From assembly GCF_003231305.1 (NCBI RefSeq), contig NZ_QKVM01000008.1, positions 62,001-126,000 on the forward strand: a stretch of 64,000 nt of DNA. The letters are read 5' to 3'. The notes under the pieces are model-generated. The model was not told the DNA's origin and made no database searches. It saw nothing but the letters and a program-made list of their open reading frames with translations. This DNA is from Pseudomonas sichuanensis (GTDB lineage Bacteria > Pseudomonadota > Gammaproteobacteria > Pseudomonadales > Pseudomonadaceae). Shown here in pieces: positions 9,026 through 18,055 of the stretch. The translations under genes and the position numbers were made by a program. Positions within the stretch are counted from its first letter, which is position 1, and each line of letters opens with the position of its first letter.

Positions 9026-10192
9026 TTGCAGCTCCGGGTACACAGCAACGGCTCGTTGCTGTGGAATTTCAACTACCGCGAACCGGTGACCAAAAAGCGC
9101 ATCAACATCGGCTTCGGGACCTATCCCGAACTGTCACTGGCAAACGCACGAAAGATGGCAGTCGATGCACGCGAGCTGCTCGCCCAAGGCATCGATCCGA
9201 AGGTGCAGCGCAATACGTTGAATGAAGCCAAACGGGCAGAAACGGAACATACCTTAGAGAACGTGGCCGCCGCCTGGTTCGAACTCAAGAAAGACTCGGT
9301 CACCCCGGTCTACGCCGAGGACATCAGGCGGTCGCTCACGCTGCATGTGTTCCCCGACTTGAGGATGACACCACTGGTGAAAATCACCGCGCCGGTGGTG
9401 ATCGCATTGCTTCGACCAATAGAAGCGAAAGGCAGCCTGGAGACGGTCAAACGGCTTAGCCAGCGGCTAAACGAGATTATGACCTACGGTGTAAATTCCG
9501 GTCTGATCTTCGCCAACCCGCTCAGCGGGATCCGGGCGGTTTTCAAGAAGCCTAAGAAAGAGAACATGGCTGCGCTTCCGCCCGAAGAACTACCCGAGCT
9601 CATGCTGGAGATCGCGAATGCCAGCATCAAACGCACCACCCGCTGCCTGATCGAATGGCAGTTGCACACGATGACTCGCCCCGCCGAGGCGGCGACCACT
9701 CGCTGGGCAGACATCGACTTTGAAAGGCGTGTCTGGACCATCCCTGCGGAAAGAATGAAGAAGCGCCGCCCACACAGCATCCCGTTGAGTGATCACGCCG
9801 TCGCACTGCTGGAGTCACTGAAGACTCACAGCGGTCATCGCGAGTACGTCTTCCCGGCCGATAGAAATCCACGTACCCACGCCAATAGCCAAACCGCCAA
9901 CATGGCGTTAAAACGTATGGGCTACCAAGATCGGTTGGTCAGCCACGGCATGCGCTCGATGGCCAGCACCATCTTGAATGAGCATGGGTGGGACCCGGAA
10001 CTCATTGAGGTCGCACTGGCGCATGTCGACAAGGATGAGGTGCGCAGCGCCTACAACCGAGCCGACTACATTGAACGTCGGCGACCGATGATGGCTTGGT
10101 GGAGTGAGTACATACAGAAAGCCGCGATCGGTAGCTTGCTTGCCTCAGCGTATGGCCAAGTCAGAGACAAGAACGTGGTGCCGATCCGCTAG
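9026..10192 (+). CDS. P4-type tyrosine integrase, start codon apparently lost
   Basis: Tyrosine recombinase of the P4/DUF4102 family, which integrates islands at tRNA 3' ends. Visible: DUF4102 arm-binding domain (LTDGDGLQLRV, FGTYPELSLANARK), the core domain and catalytic residues in TRPAEAATTRW (Arg), VSHGMRSMASTIL (H-x-x-R) and the C-terminal tyrosine in RSAYNRADYIERR. The homologous frame is open from 8927 and aligns from LRLSDRQPKGVKPASKDY, but no ATG, GTG or TTG lies in it before TTG 9026, which would delete about the first 23 residues. Either that TTG is used and the protein is shortened, or the gene is inactivated. The adjacent att repeat supports its role in mobilising the island. Confidence 0.85.
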   Translation: MQLRVHSNGSLLWNFNYREPVTKKRINIGFGTYPELSLANARKMAVDARELLAQGIDPKVQRNTLNEAKRAETEHTLENVAAAWFELKKDSVTPVYAEDIRRSLTLHVFPDLRMTPLVKITAPVVIALLRPIEAKGSLETVKRLSQRLNEIMTYGVNSGLIFANPLSGIRAVFKKPKKENMAALPPEELPELMLEIANASIKRTTRCLIEWQLHTMTRPAEAATTRWADIDFERRVWTIPAERMKKRRPHSIPLSDHAVALLESLKTHSGHREYVFPADRNPRTHANSQTANMALKRMGYQDRLVSHGMRSMASTILNEHGWDPELIEVALAHVDKDEVRSAYNRADYIERRRPMMAWWSEYIQKAAIGSLLASAYGQVRDKNVVPIR

Positions 10193-10979
10193 CGCTATAC
10201 AGGCGCAGTAACGGCGGCGACAGCAACTGAACGTTCAAGACTCAGGGAAAGCAGCCTCGTTTATCTGCTTGTCAGCGCGGGTCCATCCAAACAGGGCTGC
10301 AAAGCCGCCCTGTTTGGATGGACCTCATTTTGAAAAGCTAGAAGCCGCGACGTTGTCTGGGATTTACCACGGAATTCCACCGGTGGATAACCGCCTTTCA
10401 TGTCCTCAAGGGCACTGAATTTCGGCCCTTGACCGGGTTTATCCACAGGCGTAGAACTGGCCGTGCAAGCGCTGTCGATGACAGCATCCCAGGTGACCCG
10501 AACCTTAAAGGTCACGCCGCTTCCGCGGTGGTTCTCCCCAAGGGCGATTCGCATCCGGCAGCTCGCCCGGTCACTACCCATGTGATGGATGCTCTTACAC
10601 ATATAGCGCTCGTGCGCCAGATACACCGTACCTCGCTGCCCTGCAGCAACCTATCCGCTTGGCCGAATCTTGCGCCAACCTGTGCCCGTCTCTTTCTTCT
10701 GGAAAGAGACGGGCACTCTTACTACTGCTGCAGTCCTGATCGCACGTGGCTTTGCGGCATTCCCCCTCGTGACAATCGGCGTGACAAACGCCGATGTCAC
10801 CAGCAACAGCCATGTAGATGATGGTGCCGCAGACCAGGGAATGGACTGCATCTGACTGACAGTCAGGCATGCCCCGGTCATCGCATTGCTGCTTGTACCT
10901 GGCTCAAGATCTCGCGGCACTGGTCTCGTCAGCCAATGCAGCCTCCACCCGCCCACCGGTATCCAGCGTTAACAGGACC
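10193..10979. other. Degraded region, possibly old mobile-element coding remnants
   Basis: No frame here is convincing. A minus-strand frame 10261-10626 (121 aa, containing HERYMCKSIHHMGSDRASC and a proline-rich tail) and overlapping minus-strand frames further right could be pieces of one frameshifted conjugative-element gene, but I cannot assign a family. The region also includes the 16-bp-arm hairpin at 10282-10322. I treat it as decayed island sequence. Confidence 0.35.
10282..10322. repeat. Long perfect inverted repeat downstream of the integrase
   Basis: TCCATCCAAACAGGGC (10282-10297) pairs perfectly with GCCCTGTTTGGATGGA (10307-10322) across a 9-nt loop, 90 bp after the integrase stop. 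There is no T-tract, so it is not a classical terminator. It could be a protein-binding site, a transfer or replication element of the island, or a terminator relic. Confidence 0.6.
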
Positions 10980-11654
10980 ATGGCAGCGCTTCGCGGTGAT
11001 CAATGTGTGAAATTGCCCAGCCCGAGCAAGGGGTTGGGTATGCAGCGCAGCGGGGTTCGACAGTCGGTGCCCCTGGGCCAAGACCGCGCAAAGGTTAAAC
11101 AGATCGTCGATGCACTTTTTCGCCAACATCAGCTACGGGTCGCCGCAATTGTTCTGTTGGCCCGAGCCACCGGCATGCGCTTGCGCGAGGCCATCTTGGC
11201 TGACCTACCAAGGCTAAGCAGTGAGGCTAACGACCTAGGCAGGATCAACATTCAGGACGGCACCAAAGGTGGCCGCGCCGGTGCCTCAGCGCCACGTTGG
11301 ATTGCGCTGAACGACCATGTTCGAGGTGCCCTTGGGTTTGCACGGCAGGTGTCGCCTGCAGGTAGCCGTAACCTAATTGCGCCACACGAAAGCTACGTGG
11401 ATCTTCTGCAAGAAATCATTCGCCCTGCGCGGGCCATTCTGCATGTCCACAACCTCAGAGGCTTCCATGAGCTCCGTGCGGCGTACGCATGTGAGCGCTA
11501 TGAGCAGATCACCCTGCACCGCGCGCCTATCAATGGCGGCCGCTGTCGCCAGTTAGACAGGAACCTTGATCGTGAGGCCCGGAGGCAAATCAGCTACGAA
11601 CTGGGGCACGGTCGGATCGATGTTGTCGGGTCCTACATTGGAGGATGCACATGA
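10980..11654 (+). CDS. Integrase_1-family tyrosine-recombinase-like protein
   Basis: About 224 aa from ATG 10980; the frame is open further upstream. It resembles the catalytic half of the Integrase_1 proteins carried by plasmids and integrative conjugative elements: ARATGMRLREAILADL (first Arg), HNLRGFHELRAAYAC (H-x-x-R-like) and ELGHGRIDVVGSYIG with the late His and the tyrosine. It is shorter than complete tyrosine recombinases, and the DNA-binding N-terminal domain seems to be in the overlapping next gene. It probably derives from a conjugative element rather than mobilising the present island. Confidence 0.6.
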   Translation: MAALRGDQCVKLPSPSKGLGMQRSGVRQSVPLGQDRAKVKQIVDALFRQHQLRVAAIVLLARATGMRLREAILADLPRLSSEANDLGRINIQDGTKGGRAGASAPRWIALNDHVRGALGFARQVSPAGSRNLIAPHESYVDLLQEIIRPARAILHVHNLRGFHELRAAYACERYEQITLHRAPINGGRCRQLDRNLDREARRQISYELGHGRIDVVGSYIGGCT

Positions 11655-11926
11655 GTAAACCATTCGATATGGAATTGTTCTTGGCCGGCGTGCTGACCGG
11701 ATCACACGCGACGCGGCAACGCCATTTGCGGCAGGCAAAAATCATCCAAGCTGAAATTGCCGAACGCTGGCAGCTTCAGACGCCTTGGGCTTGGCAGAAA
11801 AAGCACGTAGCTTGGTTTCTTGAGCACAGCCTAAATCAACGCAGCGATTCGACAAGGTACTACTATTTTCTGACCGTGCGGCTGCTCGCTCGTCGTTTAC
11901 AAAAAACATGGTGTTTCAATCACTGA
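11651..11926 (+). CDS. Small protein resembling a phage-integrase N-terminal (SAM-like) domain
   Basis: 91 aa beginning at an ATG that overlaps the previous stop (ATGA, 11651-11654). Helical and basic, with RQRHLRQAKIIQAEIAERW, PWAWQKKHVAWFLEHSL and TRYYYFLTVRLLARRL, reminiscent of the arm/core-binding domain that normally precedes the catalytic half encoded just upstream. The inverted order and split suggest a circularly rearranged or specialised two-gene recombinase of an ICE. It is followed by 171 bp without a gene. Confidence 0.5.
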   Translation: MSKPFDMELFLAGVLTGSHATRQRHLRQAKIIQAEIAERWQLQTPWAWQKKHVAWFLEHSLNQRSDSTRYYYFLTVRLLARRLQKTWCFNH

Positions 11927-12097
11927 ATCAGACCGCCTGCTATCGGCCCAGGCTGTGTGAAAACCTCCCGACCGCGCGAGGGTCATGGAGGATCGGCAAC
12001 AACACTCGGCCCAAGTGACCTTCTTCGCCTACGTCGGCAGCTCGCAGATCACCTGCTTGCAGCTGATGGCTAAGAGGATCGCAGTGCGCAAAGCACT

Positions 12098-12919
12098 TCA
12101 GTTGATGTACCGGATTTGAAGTTCCGCTACGGATGAGCAAGGCAACAGTGGAAACTCTTCCGGAATATTGATAGGTTGCAGCCATTGAGCACGAGAGGGC
12201 CCTACATAGAACTCAGATATTTTTGGCGCTACAAGGACCTTTGTTCTTTCAGGGTTCGCAAATACAACACTATACTCCGCATCATTCACACCTTCACATC
12301 GAAACGAAGCGTTGAAATCAGCGAAATGCGCTACCCGGTAAATAGTGGCCTTTTTCTGATCACTTGTGGCCACCCACCCCCATACCATAGCTGCGAAAAC
12401 AATCTGCGCGCCCGCCCCCACTAATAGTGTGAGCAGAATGGCTACCCCATCATGCGAGCCTGCAAAATCATTACGCCACAAATATGTAATGACGAGCGTG
12501 ACAACAGAAGCCACCAATACCGGCCAAAGCAACATATCAACGACTTGTAGCGCAGTAGTCGCAAACAACGTCATAGGGAATAAAGAAGCATCAGCGTGAA
12601 ATATTGCATTTATTTCCGCCATAGCCTGAGCTTTTGCCACATAAGTAAAATACGCAAGCAAAAGCAACCACGCGGACAATGATGCTCTCAGACCGATAAG
12701 ATGCTGCAGAATTGTGATTTCGATCGTTGCAACGAAAACGTACAACCCAGCAAGAACAAAGAACATCATAAGGAAAAGCGCAGTATCAGGTTTATCTTCA
12801 GCATACCCGCACGCCACCAGAAATACTATAAAACCAAGTATCGCCGTGTAGAGCAAGGCAGATATTGTCTGACTAACCTTGACCTTTTCAGTGGTCAGCT
12901 CCGACGTAGCATTCGACAT
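12098..12919 (-). CDS. Hypothetical multi-pass membrane protein
   Basis: 273 aa from ATG 12919, chosen because GGAG lies 6 nt upstream. At least five hydrophobic segments are visible: ISALLYTAILGFIVFLVACG, ALFLMMFFVLAGLYVFVA, LSAWLLLLAYF, VDMLLWPVLVASVVTLVITY and GVAILLTLLVGAGAQIVFAA, followed by a soluble C-terminal tail of about 90 residues. No family recognised. It is 56 bp downstream of another membrane-protein gene on the same strand, probably one operon. Base composition is clearly more AT-rich than the chromosomal part of the window. Confidence 0.65.
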   Translation of the reverse strand: MSNATSELTTEKVKVSQTISALLYTAILGFIVFLVACGYAEDKPDTALFLMMFFVLAGLYVFVATIEITILQHLIGLRASLSAWLLLLAYFTYVAKAQAMAEINAIFHADASLFPMTLFATTALQVVDMLLWPVLVASVVTLVITYLWRNDFAGSHDGVAILLTLLVGAGAQIVFAAMVWGWVATSDQKKATIYRVAHFADFNASFRCEGVNDAEYSVVFANPERTKVLVAPKISEFYVGPSRAQWLQPINIPEEFPLLPCSSVAELQIRYIN

Positions 12920-12975
12920 CAATAACTCCACAAAAAAATTACGACTTACCTGACATCACACAGGATAATTAATAA

Positions 12976-13668
12976 TTATGCAGCTCCCGAGCCCCCAGCT
13001 AAAAACCAGGCATCACGAATCGCCCGTAGAAACTCGATTATTCCACTAGCCATTACCGAGATGGCTGCGACAGTAAACACTGTCCACAACATCACCCCTA
13101 ACTCAAAACGAACAAAACCTACTCCACCCTTAAAATCAAAATCCCTTAAAACGATAAGCTTTATCAACATCGCGCGAGGCAGCCGATAAAAAGCCCCTAT
13201 CAAGTCTAGATCACGAAACACCCTCGACGCAGCATAGCACCCAACAAGTAAAACTGTAACCGTAACACCATCCCTTACAACAACCCCATAACGGGCTTCC
13301 AGCACAGGAAAGCTGGTCGTACTGATAGTACTAGCCATAGCAAATATAACCGCACTAATAAAATACAACATAGCGGCCAAAAACACACTTCCAATCCCAA
13401 GCATTACTGAACATCTAGCTAAAATTCTCCGCATTTTCACGCTATGCCGCGCACGAGATCGTTGGCTTTCAATAATCGACCAACGAAACAATAAAGCGAC
13501 TAAAGCCATCAGAATGTCAAATTGAACGACGCCCGTCTTAGTGATAAAGAAAGCAGCAAAGAAAGTAACAACCCCACTAACACACCTCCACAAAACCTTT
13601 CTATCCTCACTAAGGCCAGCCCAGTATTCCTCGGTTATACCCATGTTCGAGCTCTGCTTTTTGACCAC
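12976..13668 (-). CDS. Hypothetical membrane protein
   Basis: 230 aa from GTG 13668, preceded by a good GGGAGAG ribosome-binding site. About five hydrophobic segments: VVTFFAAFFI, ILMALVALLF, SVMLGIGSVFLAAMLYFIS, VTVTVLLVGCYAA and VMLWTVFTVAAISVMASGII. No known domain recognised. Paired with the membrane-protein gene 56 bp downstream. The pair lies 523 bp beyond qatC on the same strand, where qatD would be expected, so a role linked to the defence operon is possible but unproven. Confidence 0.65.
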   Translation of the reverse strand: MVKKQSSNMGITEEYWAGLSEDRKVLWRCVSGVVTFFAAFFITKTGVVQFDILMALVALLFRWSIIESQRSRARHSVKMRRILARCSVMLGIGSVFLAAMLYFISAVIFAMASTISTTSFPVLEARYGVVVRDGVTVTVLLVGCYAASRVFRDLDLIGAFYRLPRAMLIKLIVLRDFDFKGGVGFVRFELGVMLWTVFTVAAISVMASGIIEFLRAIRDAWFLAGGSGAA

Positions 13669-14190
13669 TTCTCTCTCCCTGTGTGAACAACCGCTACGTA
13701 ATCATCTCACTATGAGTGACCTGACTCCCAGCTTGCAGGATTGGCGTGCTCACGGAAATCAGGTCGGACGACGAGGGATTTCTGAACTAGCTGGAATTGG
13801 ACCCATACGGACACTTCTGTAAGAGTATAACTATGTGGATATTTCTAAGAAGCGAGCCGAAAGGACTCTTTTCGCTTCGACCGTGCTAGGGATGCTCTTA
13901 AACTGCCGAGCATTTCCCGCAGAGTGGTGGTTTCGTCTGGTATTCTTTCCGGTCTCAATCTCGGAAACTGCTGGTAAGCGTCCACAAACGGCACACTGCC
14001 TTTGCGGTCTTTGCCAGTTATAGCTTTGGGTCGATTATTGTCAGTACCAGTTGGCAAAAGCGGCCGGTTGCGACAGGCAGAAATCGGCCAAAGTACCCAG
14101 TCAAATATGGCTAGGAAATCATGGGCAATTCACCACATTATTCTCGTGAAGATAGCCAGAGCACCTGTGCCTCCAAATCTATAGTAAAAA
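13669..14190. other. Gene-free gap downstream of qatC
   Basis: 522 bp in which I find no supportable coding frame on either strand and no TatD-nuclease motifs, although qatD follows qatC in described Qat loci. Short frames (for example 13835-14023 plus, 13845-14057 minus) lack family features. It probably holds the promoter of the downstream membrane-protein pair. Confidence 0.5.
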
Positions 14191-15501
14191 TCAGACCAGA
14201 CCCTGAGTTTCGAGGTAGCGCTTCACCTCCTCCATACCCCTTCTAGCTACTCCAAGGAGTTGGTCCCTAGCTTGCCGCTGGAGAGGCAATGGTCCCGCGT
14301 GAGAGGCCCACTTAGCAACATTCTCCACGGGCAGCCTGCGGGCTGCGAGAATCATAGCCATCAGATCATCCCTTGCTTTAGCATCCCTGATGACAGCTTT
14401 GAGGTCCTTACCTTTGGCATGGTACTTGGTGGTATCGGGCATTCCAGCAGCGTGAAATGACGCTCGTCTGATTATACAGGGAACACATTTGCCACACTGC
14501 TGATGAGACCGCTTCCATTTCCCGCACGAGACCGTTTCTACAGCAAGGATATTCAAATTTTCTTGATCTATACACTCAACAAGCATCTCGCCCTTGGTTT
14601 TCAGCGAGTAAGGATTGGTCACTCGTACCGGAAGCCCGACCGCATCTAAAATTTGCTGGAACAAGCCCAGAAAATGAGGGTGAGTTGTTCTGGTGCTGAG
14701 GGCGCCTATCCTGCGCGGCGTCATTGGCGGGTTCAAGGCAATTAGCCCATTTTCAGGAACGAATAGCTCGACCGGCGTGCTTGTAACTCGCAATTGGGCT
14801 AGCGTTGCTCCAACCAATGCGCCATAGGCAAGGAAGTTAAAGCTGCGGGTTCGCATTTGCACATCGGTAGGTCTGCCAAGATGCGATACTGGGTGTGCAA
14901 GCGCAGCGAACCTGGACACCTTCACTGGGAGGTGGTCGCGGACAAATATTTGCTTTTCGGAATCTCCTCGGTAGGAGTGGCTAATCAACAAGGGCCGACG
15001 ACCATTCGCTAACAAGTCCAAAGCCCCTATTCCGCTGTCCATTCCACCGGAAAAAAGGCTCACACAGTCATGGCCCGCCATAACCGTAATATGGCCACGA
15101 TTCTGAGGCTTGAGCTGCCTAGGCCCATCGGGCAACAACGTGATACTCCAAATATCTCCACTGAGAAAGTGGAGGGCTTTCTCTAGCAAAGGTACAGCAC
15201 GTTGCCAAAGTTCAGGATCTGCAATTGGGATGGTCAGATGAAGATCGCGAGCCCAGCCATCATCGGCGGTAGCCTTGTCGACAAATGTATCTGCCGCGGT
15301 GACTGCCATGGCAATAGTGAGCAAGTCGAACCCAGTGCGATGGACTGGGGCCCCCAAGCGACGGACTGCCGCTCGAACAGGGCCACCAATAGAGCAGGTC
15401 CCAGGTGATGGAGGACGAACCCCGTACATCAACACCGGAATAGTTCTATCAGAGGGTGGCGGGAGAAGGTCTGCATCATGATTGAAAATTAAGTCAGTCA
15501 C
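14191..15501 (-). CDS. qatC: QatC: QueC-like PP-loop protein of the Qat defence system
   Basis: 436 aa from GTG 15501, which overlaps the qatB stop (GTGA). QueC-type N-type ATP pyrophosphatase: PP-loop SLFSGGMDSG with SGGMDS at residues 151-156, and a C-terminal zinc-type cysteine set (SCGKW then CGKCVPCIIRR). It is about twice the length of housekeeping QueC (about 220-240 aa), with roughly 140 extra N-terminal residues, as in Qat systems. QueC makes the 7-cyano-7-deazaguanine precursor of queuosine; the QatC substrate is not established. Third gene of the tightly coupled qatABC set. Confidence 0.85.
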   Translation of the reverse strand: MTDLIFNHDADLLPPPSDRTIPVLMYGVRPPSPGTCSIGGPVRAAVRRLGAPVHRTGFDLLTIAMAVTAADTFVDKATADDGWARDLHLTIPIADPELWQRAVPLLEKALHFLSGDIWSITLLPDGPRQLKPQNRGHITVMAGHDCVSLFSGGMDSGIGALDLLANGRRPLLISHSYRGDSEKQIFVRDHLPVKVSRFAALAHPVSHLGRPTDVQMRTRSFNFLAYGALVGATLAQLRVTSTPVELFVPENGLIALNPPMTPRRIGALSTRTTHPHFLGLFQQILDAVGLPVRVTNPYSLKTKGEMLVECIDQENLNILAVETVSCGKWKRSHQQCGKCVPCIIRRASFHAAGMPDTTKYHAKGKDLKAVIRDAKARDDLMAMILAARRLPVENVAKWASHAGPLPLQRQARDQLLGVARRGMEEVKRYLETQGLV

Positions 15502-16253
15502 TCTTGATACCTCTCCCACTCGCTCCACACTTCCCGTATGGCAGCTAGCTGAATATTTTGAATATGAACATTGGAAAATGACTTTAAACTTCCCGAAAGA
15601 AGAGGTCGCATGTGTTTGTCCGTGACTGACTCAACGAGTGAATAAAGGTCTTTTTCGGCTTGTTCCACCTTGTTGGGTGTGTCGGCTTTGGCGAACGCAT
15701 CGTTAGAGTCCAAAACCACTTGGCCAAACACGCATTTGGTGACATACACAACCATCATCTGAACCAACATCTCGTCCGATATGTTCTCGAAATCGAACTC
15801 GTCATAGCCATCAAGACATTCCGATAGGGCCTCATTCATTGCCACTCGGACTCGATCCGAGTCACCATCCTCAGGAGTCAACGCTTGAACGATCATGTCT
15901 ATCGCTATGTCGGTGTCTTGACCATTCAGTAAAGCTAGATCCATTCCAGGCGGTGACTGTCCTTCCCGGAGAGCCGCCATTGCACCGAACAGCGCACCGC
16001 CTGCTCCAGCCATTGAGCCAAATCGCGCAGAACCAACCCCGCTGCCACCGGTTGCTCCTCCGGCATAGCTACCTATAGCAGCGCGTAGGTAGGAACCGTC
16101 TCCGCTAGAAACGAATCTGCCCAAATTGGTGCGAAAGTCTTTAAACCTCTGTGGCGGGGCTTCCGGTATAGGTGGCTGCCCATCGGTATCTACCCAACCA
16201 GGAATATAAGGAGAATTGCCACCAGGGCCCTTACTCGATGTGGAGGTTCCCAT
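15498..16253 (-). CDS. qatB: QatB of the Qat defence system
   Basis: About 251 aa, starting at ATG 16253 (TGATG overlap with qatA) or GTG one codon earlier. A proline/glycine-rich N-terminus leads to a glycine-rich stretch (SYAGGATGGSGVGSARFGSM) and an acidic helical C-terminal half. This matches the QatB layout, a family without assigned biochemical activity. The position between the KAP ATPase and the QueC-like gene, with overlaps on both sides, supports the call more than any single motif. It likely acts in a complex with QatA or QatC. Confidence 0.8.
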   Translation of the reverse strand: MGTSTSSKGPGGNSPYIPGWVDTDGQPPIPEAPPQRFKDFRTNLGRFVSSGDGSYLRAAIGSYAGGATGGSGVGSARFGSMAGAGGALFGAMAALREGQSPPGMDLALLNGQDTDIAIDMIVQALTPEDGDSDRVRVAMNEALSECLDGYDEFDFENISDEMLVQMMVVYVTKCVFGQVVLDSNDAFAKADTPNKVEQAEKDLYSLVESVTDKHMRPLLSGSLKSFSNVHIQNIQLAAIREVWSEWERYQE

Positions 16254-18055
16254 CACTTCCGCTCCAGCGACTTGAACCAGCGCTTGTCTTTGACTCTAGT
16301 GTTCATCCAAGGTTTGAGCTTGCCAGGCATGACCGTGTGGATAAAGTCGGATAGAAGCGCCCCTGCTTCTTGAGACTTATCTGCAAGGAGCTGAGCACCA
16401 TCAAAACCTGCGGCCTTGCTGGACCAATCAGAATGGGTTCGCATCGACTCAATGAGCTGGACCATAACTGCGACTTGTTCATTTGAAGGTATCGCTTGCA
16501 AGGCTGATTTCGCTGAGGGTGATGATGTATTAGTGACCCGCTTAAGTATTGCAAGAGCTTCCGCAGCTTCTGAGGACAAACCGGCACGAAGAACCCTCAA
16601 CGGAGTTGTCTCACGGCTCAGGTATACAATGGGTCGCAAGTCCTCGGCAGACAGCGAAGGCTCAAGGCAAATCCAATCCTTTAGCAGATTTTCCTTTGTC
16701 TTCCATACATCCGGACACGCAGTCTCGAACTCGGCGGTGTTCTCGACAAGCCCTTCGAGGGTGGCAAGAATCTCAGGCTTGCCACCAGCAGCGCTATTGA
16801 TTACCGAATAAAGGTGAGAGACTGCTTTTTCATCCATACAGCGTTCAAATAAAGCGATCTTAGCGATCAGAGCCTCGTTTACTGGCATTCCGCGCATCTT
16901 CGCGACACGAACCCGCATGCGTACTACGTTAAGCATCCGTTTCACGATCCGTGGATTGCCAAGTACGGATGCTGAGTTGGCAAGCATCGGTGCCATTCGG
17001 TCAGCAATAGGGAAAGCCTCCTTAACTTCAATAGGTACACCTTCACCCAGCAGCCCTAACGCTTTTTCGGTGCTGACGGGCTCATCCTTCCAAGCTTTAC
17101 GGAGATTATCTTCAAGACCGGCTCGAAGGGCTTCTACTTGCTCAGCGGCCACCTTGTCTCCAGCCGACGCGAAGAGCAGGAAAAGGTAAGCTCTTACCTC
17201 CTGCACGCCTAGCATCGGTACACGCACAGGTACCTGAATAAGCTTGTCCAAGTAGTCGGTTATGTGCCGGTCGTCCGGATCCTTAAAATGCTCGCTCACA
17301 GAGTGGCGGACCATATCTTCGTCAGCCGCGACGACGAATGCCGTATGGTTCATGAACAAGAAAAGCCGTAAAGCCTCCAGAGTGTGAATAGTCTGTTTAG
17401 GCAGACAGCGATCCAGGTTGTCAACGAACACAACCAGCGTCTTGTTAAGACCGGTCAGGACATCAGAAAATTCGGAACGAAAGGCGGCAATTTGCTGAGG
17501 CGGGGTCTGTTGTTTGTCCTCACCTAGAATCCCAACTAGGTGGTCTTTGGCTTTGGCGCCATCCTCTCTCAGAGTTTCTATTGCCTCGCCATCAACATCC
17601 CCCGAGAATACTTTACTCAGTGCTTCCACACCCTTTGCACCGAGGCCGAACGCTGGCATACCCATCGCTAACGCACTGCCTTCAACCAAAAAGCCCAAAG
17701 CACGCATCTTGTTCACGCGCGAAAAAAGCTTTTTGGCTTTTGGAAGAACGGATTCCGACTTCTGAGCTGCTTCGATGAGCGTCGATGCGATGACCTCCAT
17801 CAGCGCTGCACGTGAGTCGTCATAGCCTTGATAAAGCCAAGCGTCGAATCGAACCACAATGAAATTAGACGTGGCGTCGGGTGGAATCAATCCACCCTCA
17901 ATTAGGTTCAACAGCGTAGATTTCCCAGTTCCCCAAGAGCCGAAAACGCCTACCGTAACTGGCCGCATGGTCGGATCGCGGATGACGTCGACCACGAGAT
18001 CTGCAACCTCTGAGTAATTCAGGAAATCTTTATTCGTATCGACATCAGCCCACAT
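16253..18055 (-). CDS. qatA: QatA: KAP-family P-loop NTPase of the Qat defence system
   Basis: 600 aa. KAP NTPase: Walker A GSWGTGKST at residues 39-47, Walker B LVVFVDNLDRC near residue 220 and a sensor-like HTAFVVAADEDMVRHSV segment. A hydrophobic/Gly-rich insertion sits between the Walker motifs (around residues 110-150), as is common in KAP proteins. First gene of qatABC (QatA ATPase, QatB, QatC QueC-like, QatD TatD nuclease in described systems), which protects bacteria from phages. The start ATG 18055 is preceded by AGGAGG within 12 nt. No TatD gene follows here. Confidence 0.87.
   Translation of the reverse strand: MWADVDTNKDFLNYSEVADLVVDVIRDPTMRPVTVGVFGSWGTGKSTLLNLIEGGLIPPDATSNFIVVRFDAWLYQGYDDSRAALMEVIASTLIEAAQKSESVLPKAKKLFSRVNKMRALGFLVEGSALAMGMPAFGLGAKGVEALSKVFSGDVDGEAIETLREDGAKAKDHLVGILGEDKQQTPPQQIAAFRSEFSDVLTGLNKTLVVFVDNLDRCLPKQTIHTLEALRLFLFMNHTAFVVAADEDMVRHSVSEHFKDPDDRHITDYLDKLIQVPVRVPMLGVQEVRAYLFLLFASAGDKVAAEQVEALRAGLEDNLRKAWKDEPVSTEKALGLLGEGVPIEVKEAFPIADRMAPMLANSASVLGNPRIVKRMLNVVRMRVRVAKMRGMPVNEALIAKIALFERCMDEKAVSHLYSVINSAAGGKPEILATLEGLVENTAEFETACPDVWKTKENLLKDWICLEPSLSAEDLRPIVYLSRETTPLRVLRAGLSSEAAEALAILKRVTNTSSPSAKSALQAIPSNEQVAVMVQLIESMRTHSDWSSKAAGFDGAQLLADKSQEAGALLSDFIHTVMPGKLKPWMNTRVKDKRWFKSLERK

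Noticed and set aside
10261..10956. Minus-strand frames as a genuine conjugation gene
   Set aside because: Three overlapping short frames with no confident family match; treated as decayed sequence.
13669..14190. Possible qatD between qatC and the membrane genes
   Set aside because: No TatD motifs (such as DTHCH or the metal-site His pairs) in any frame.
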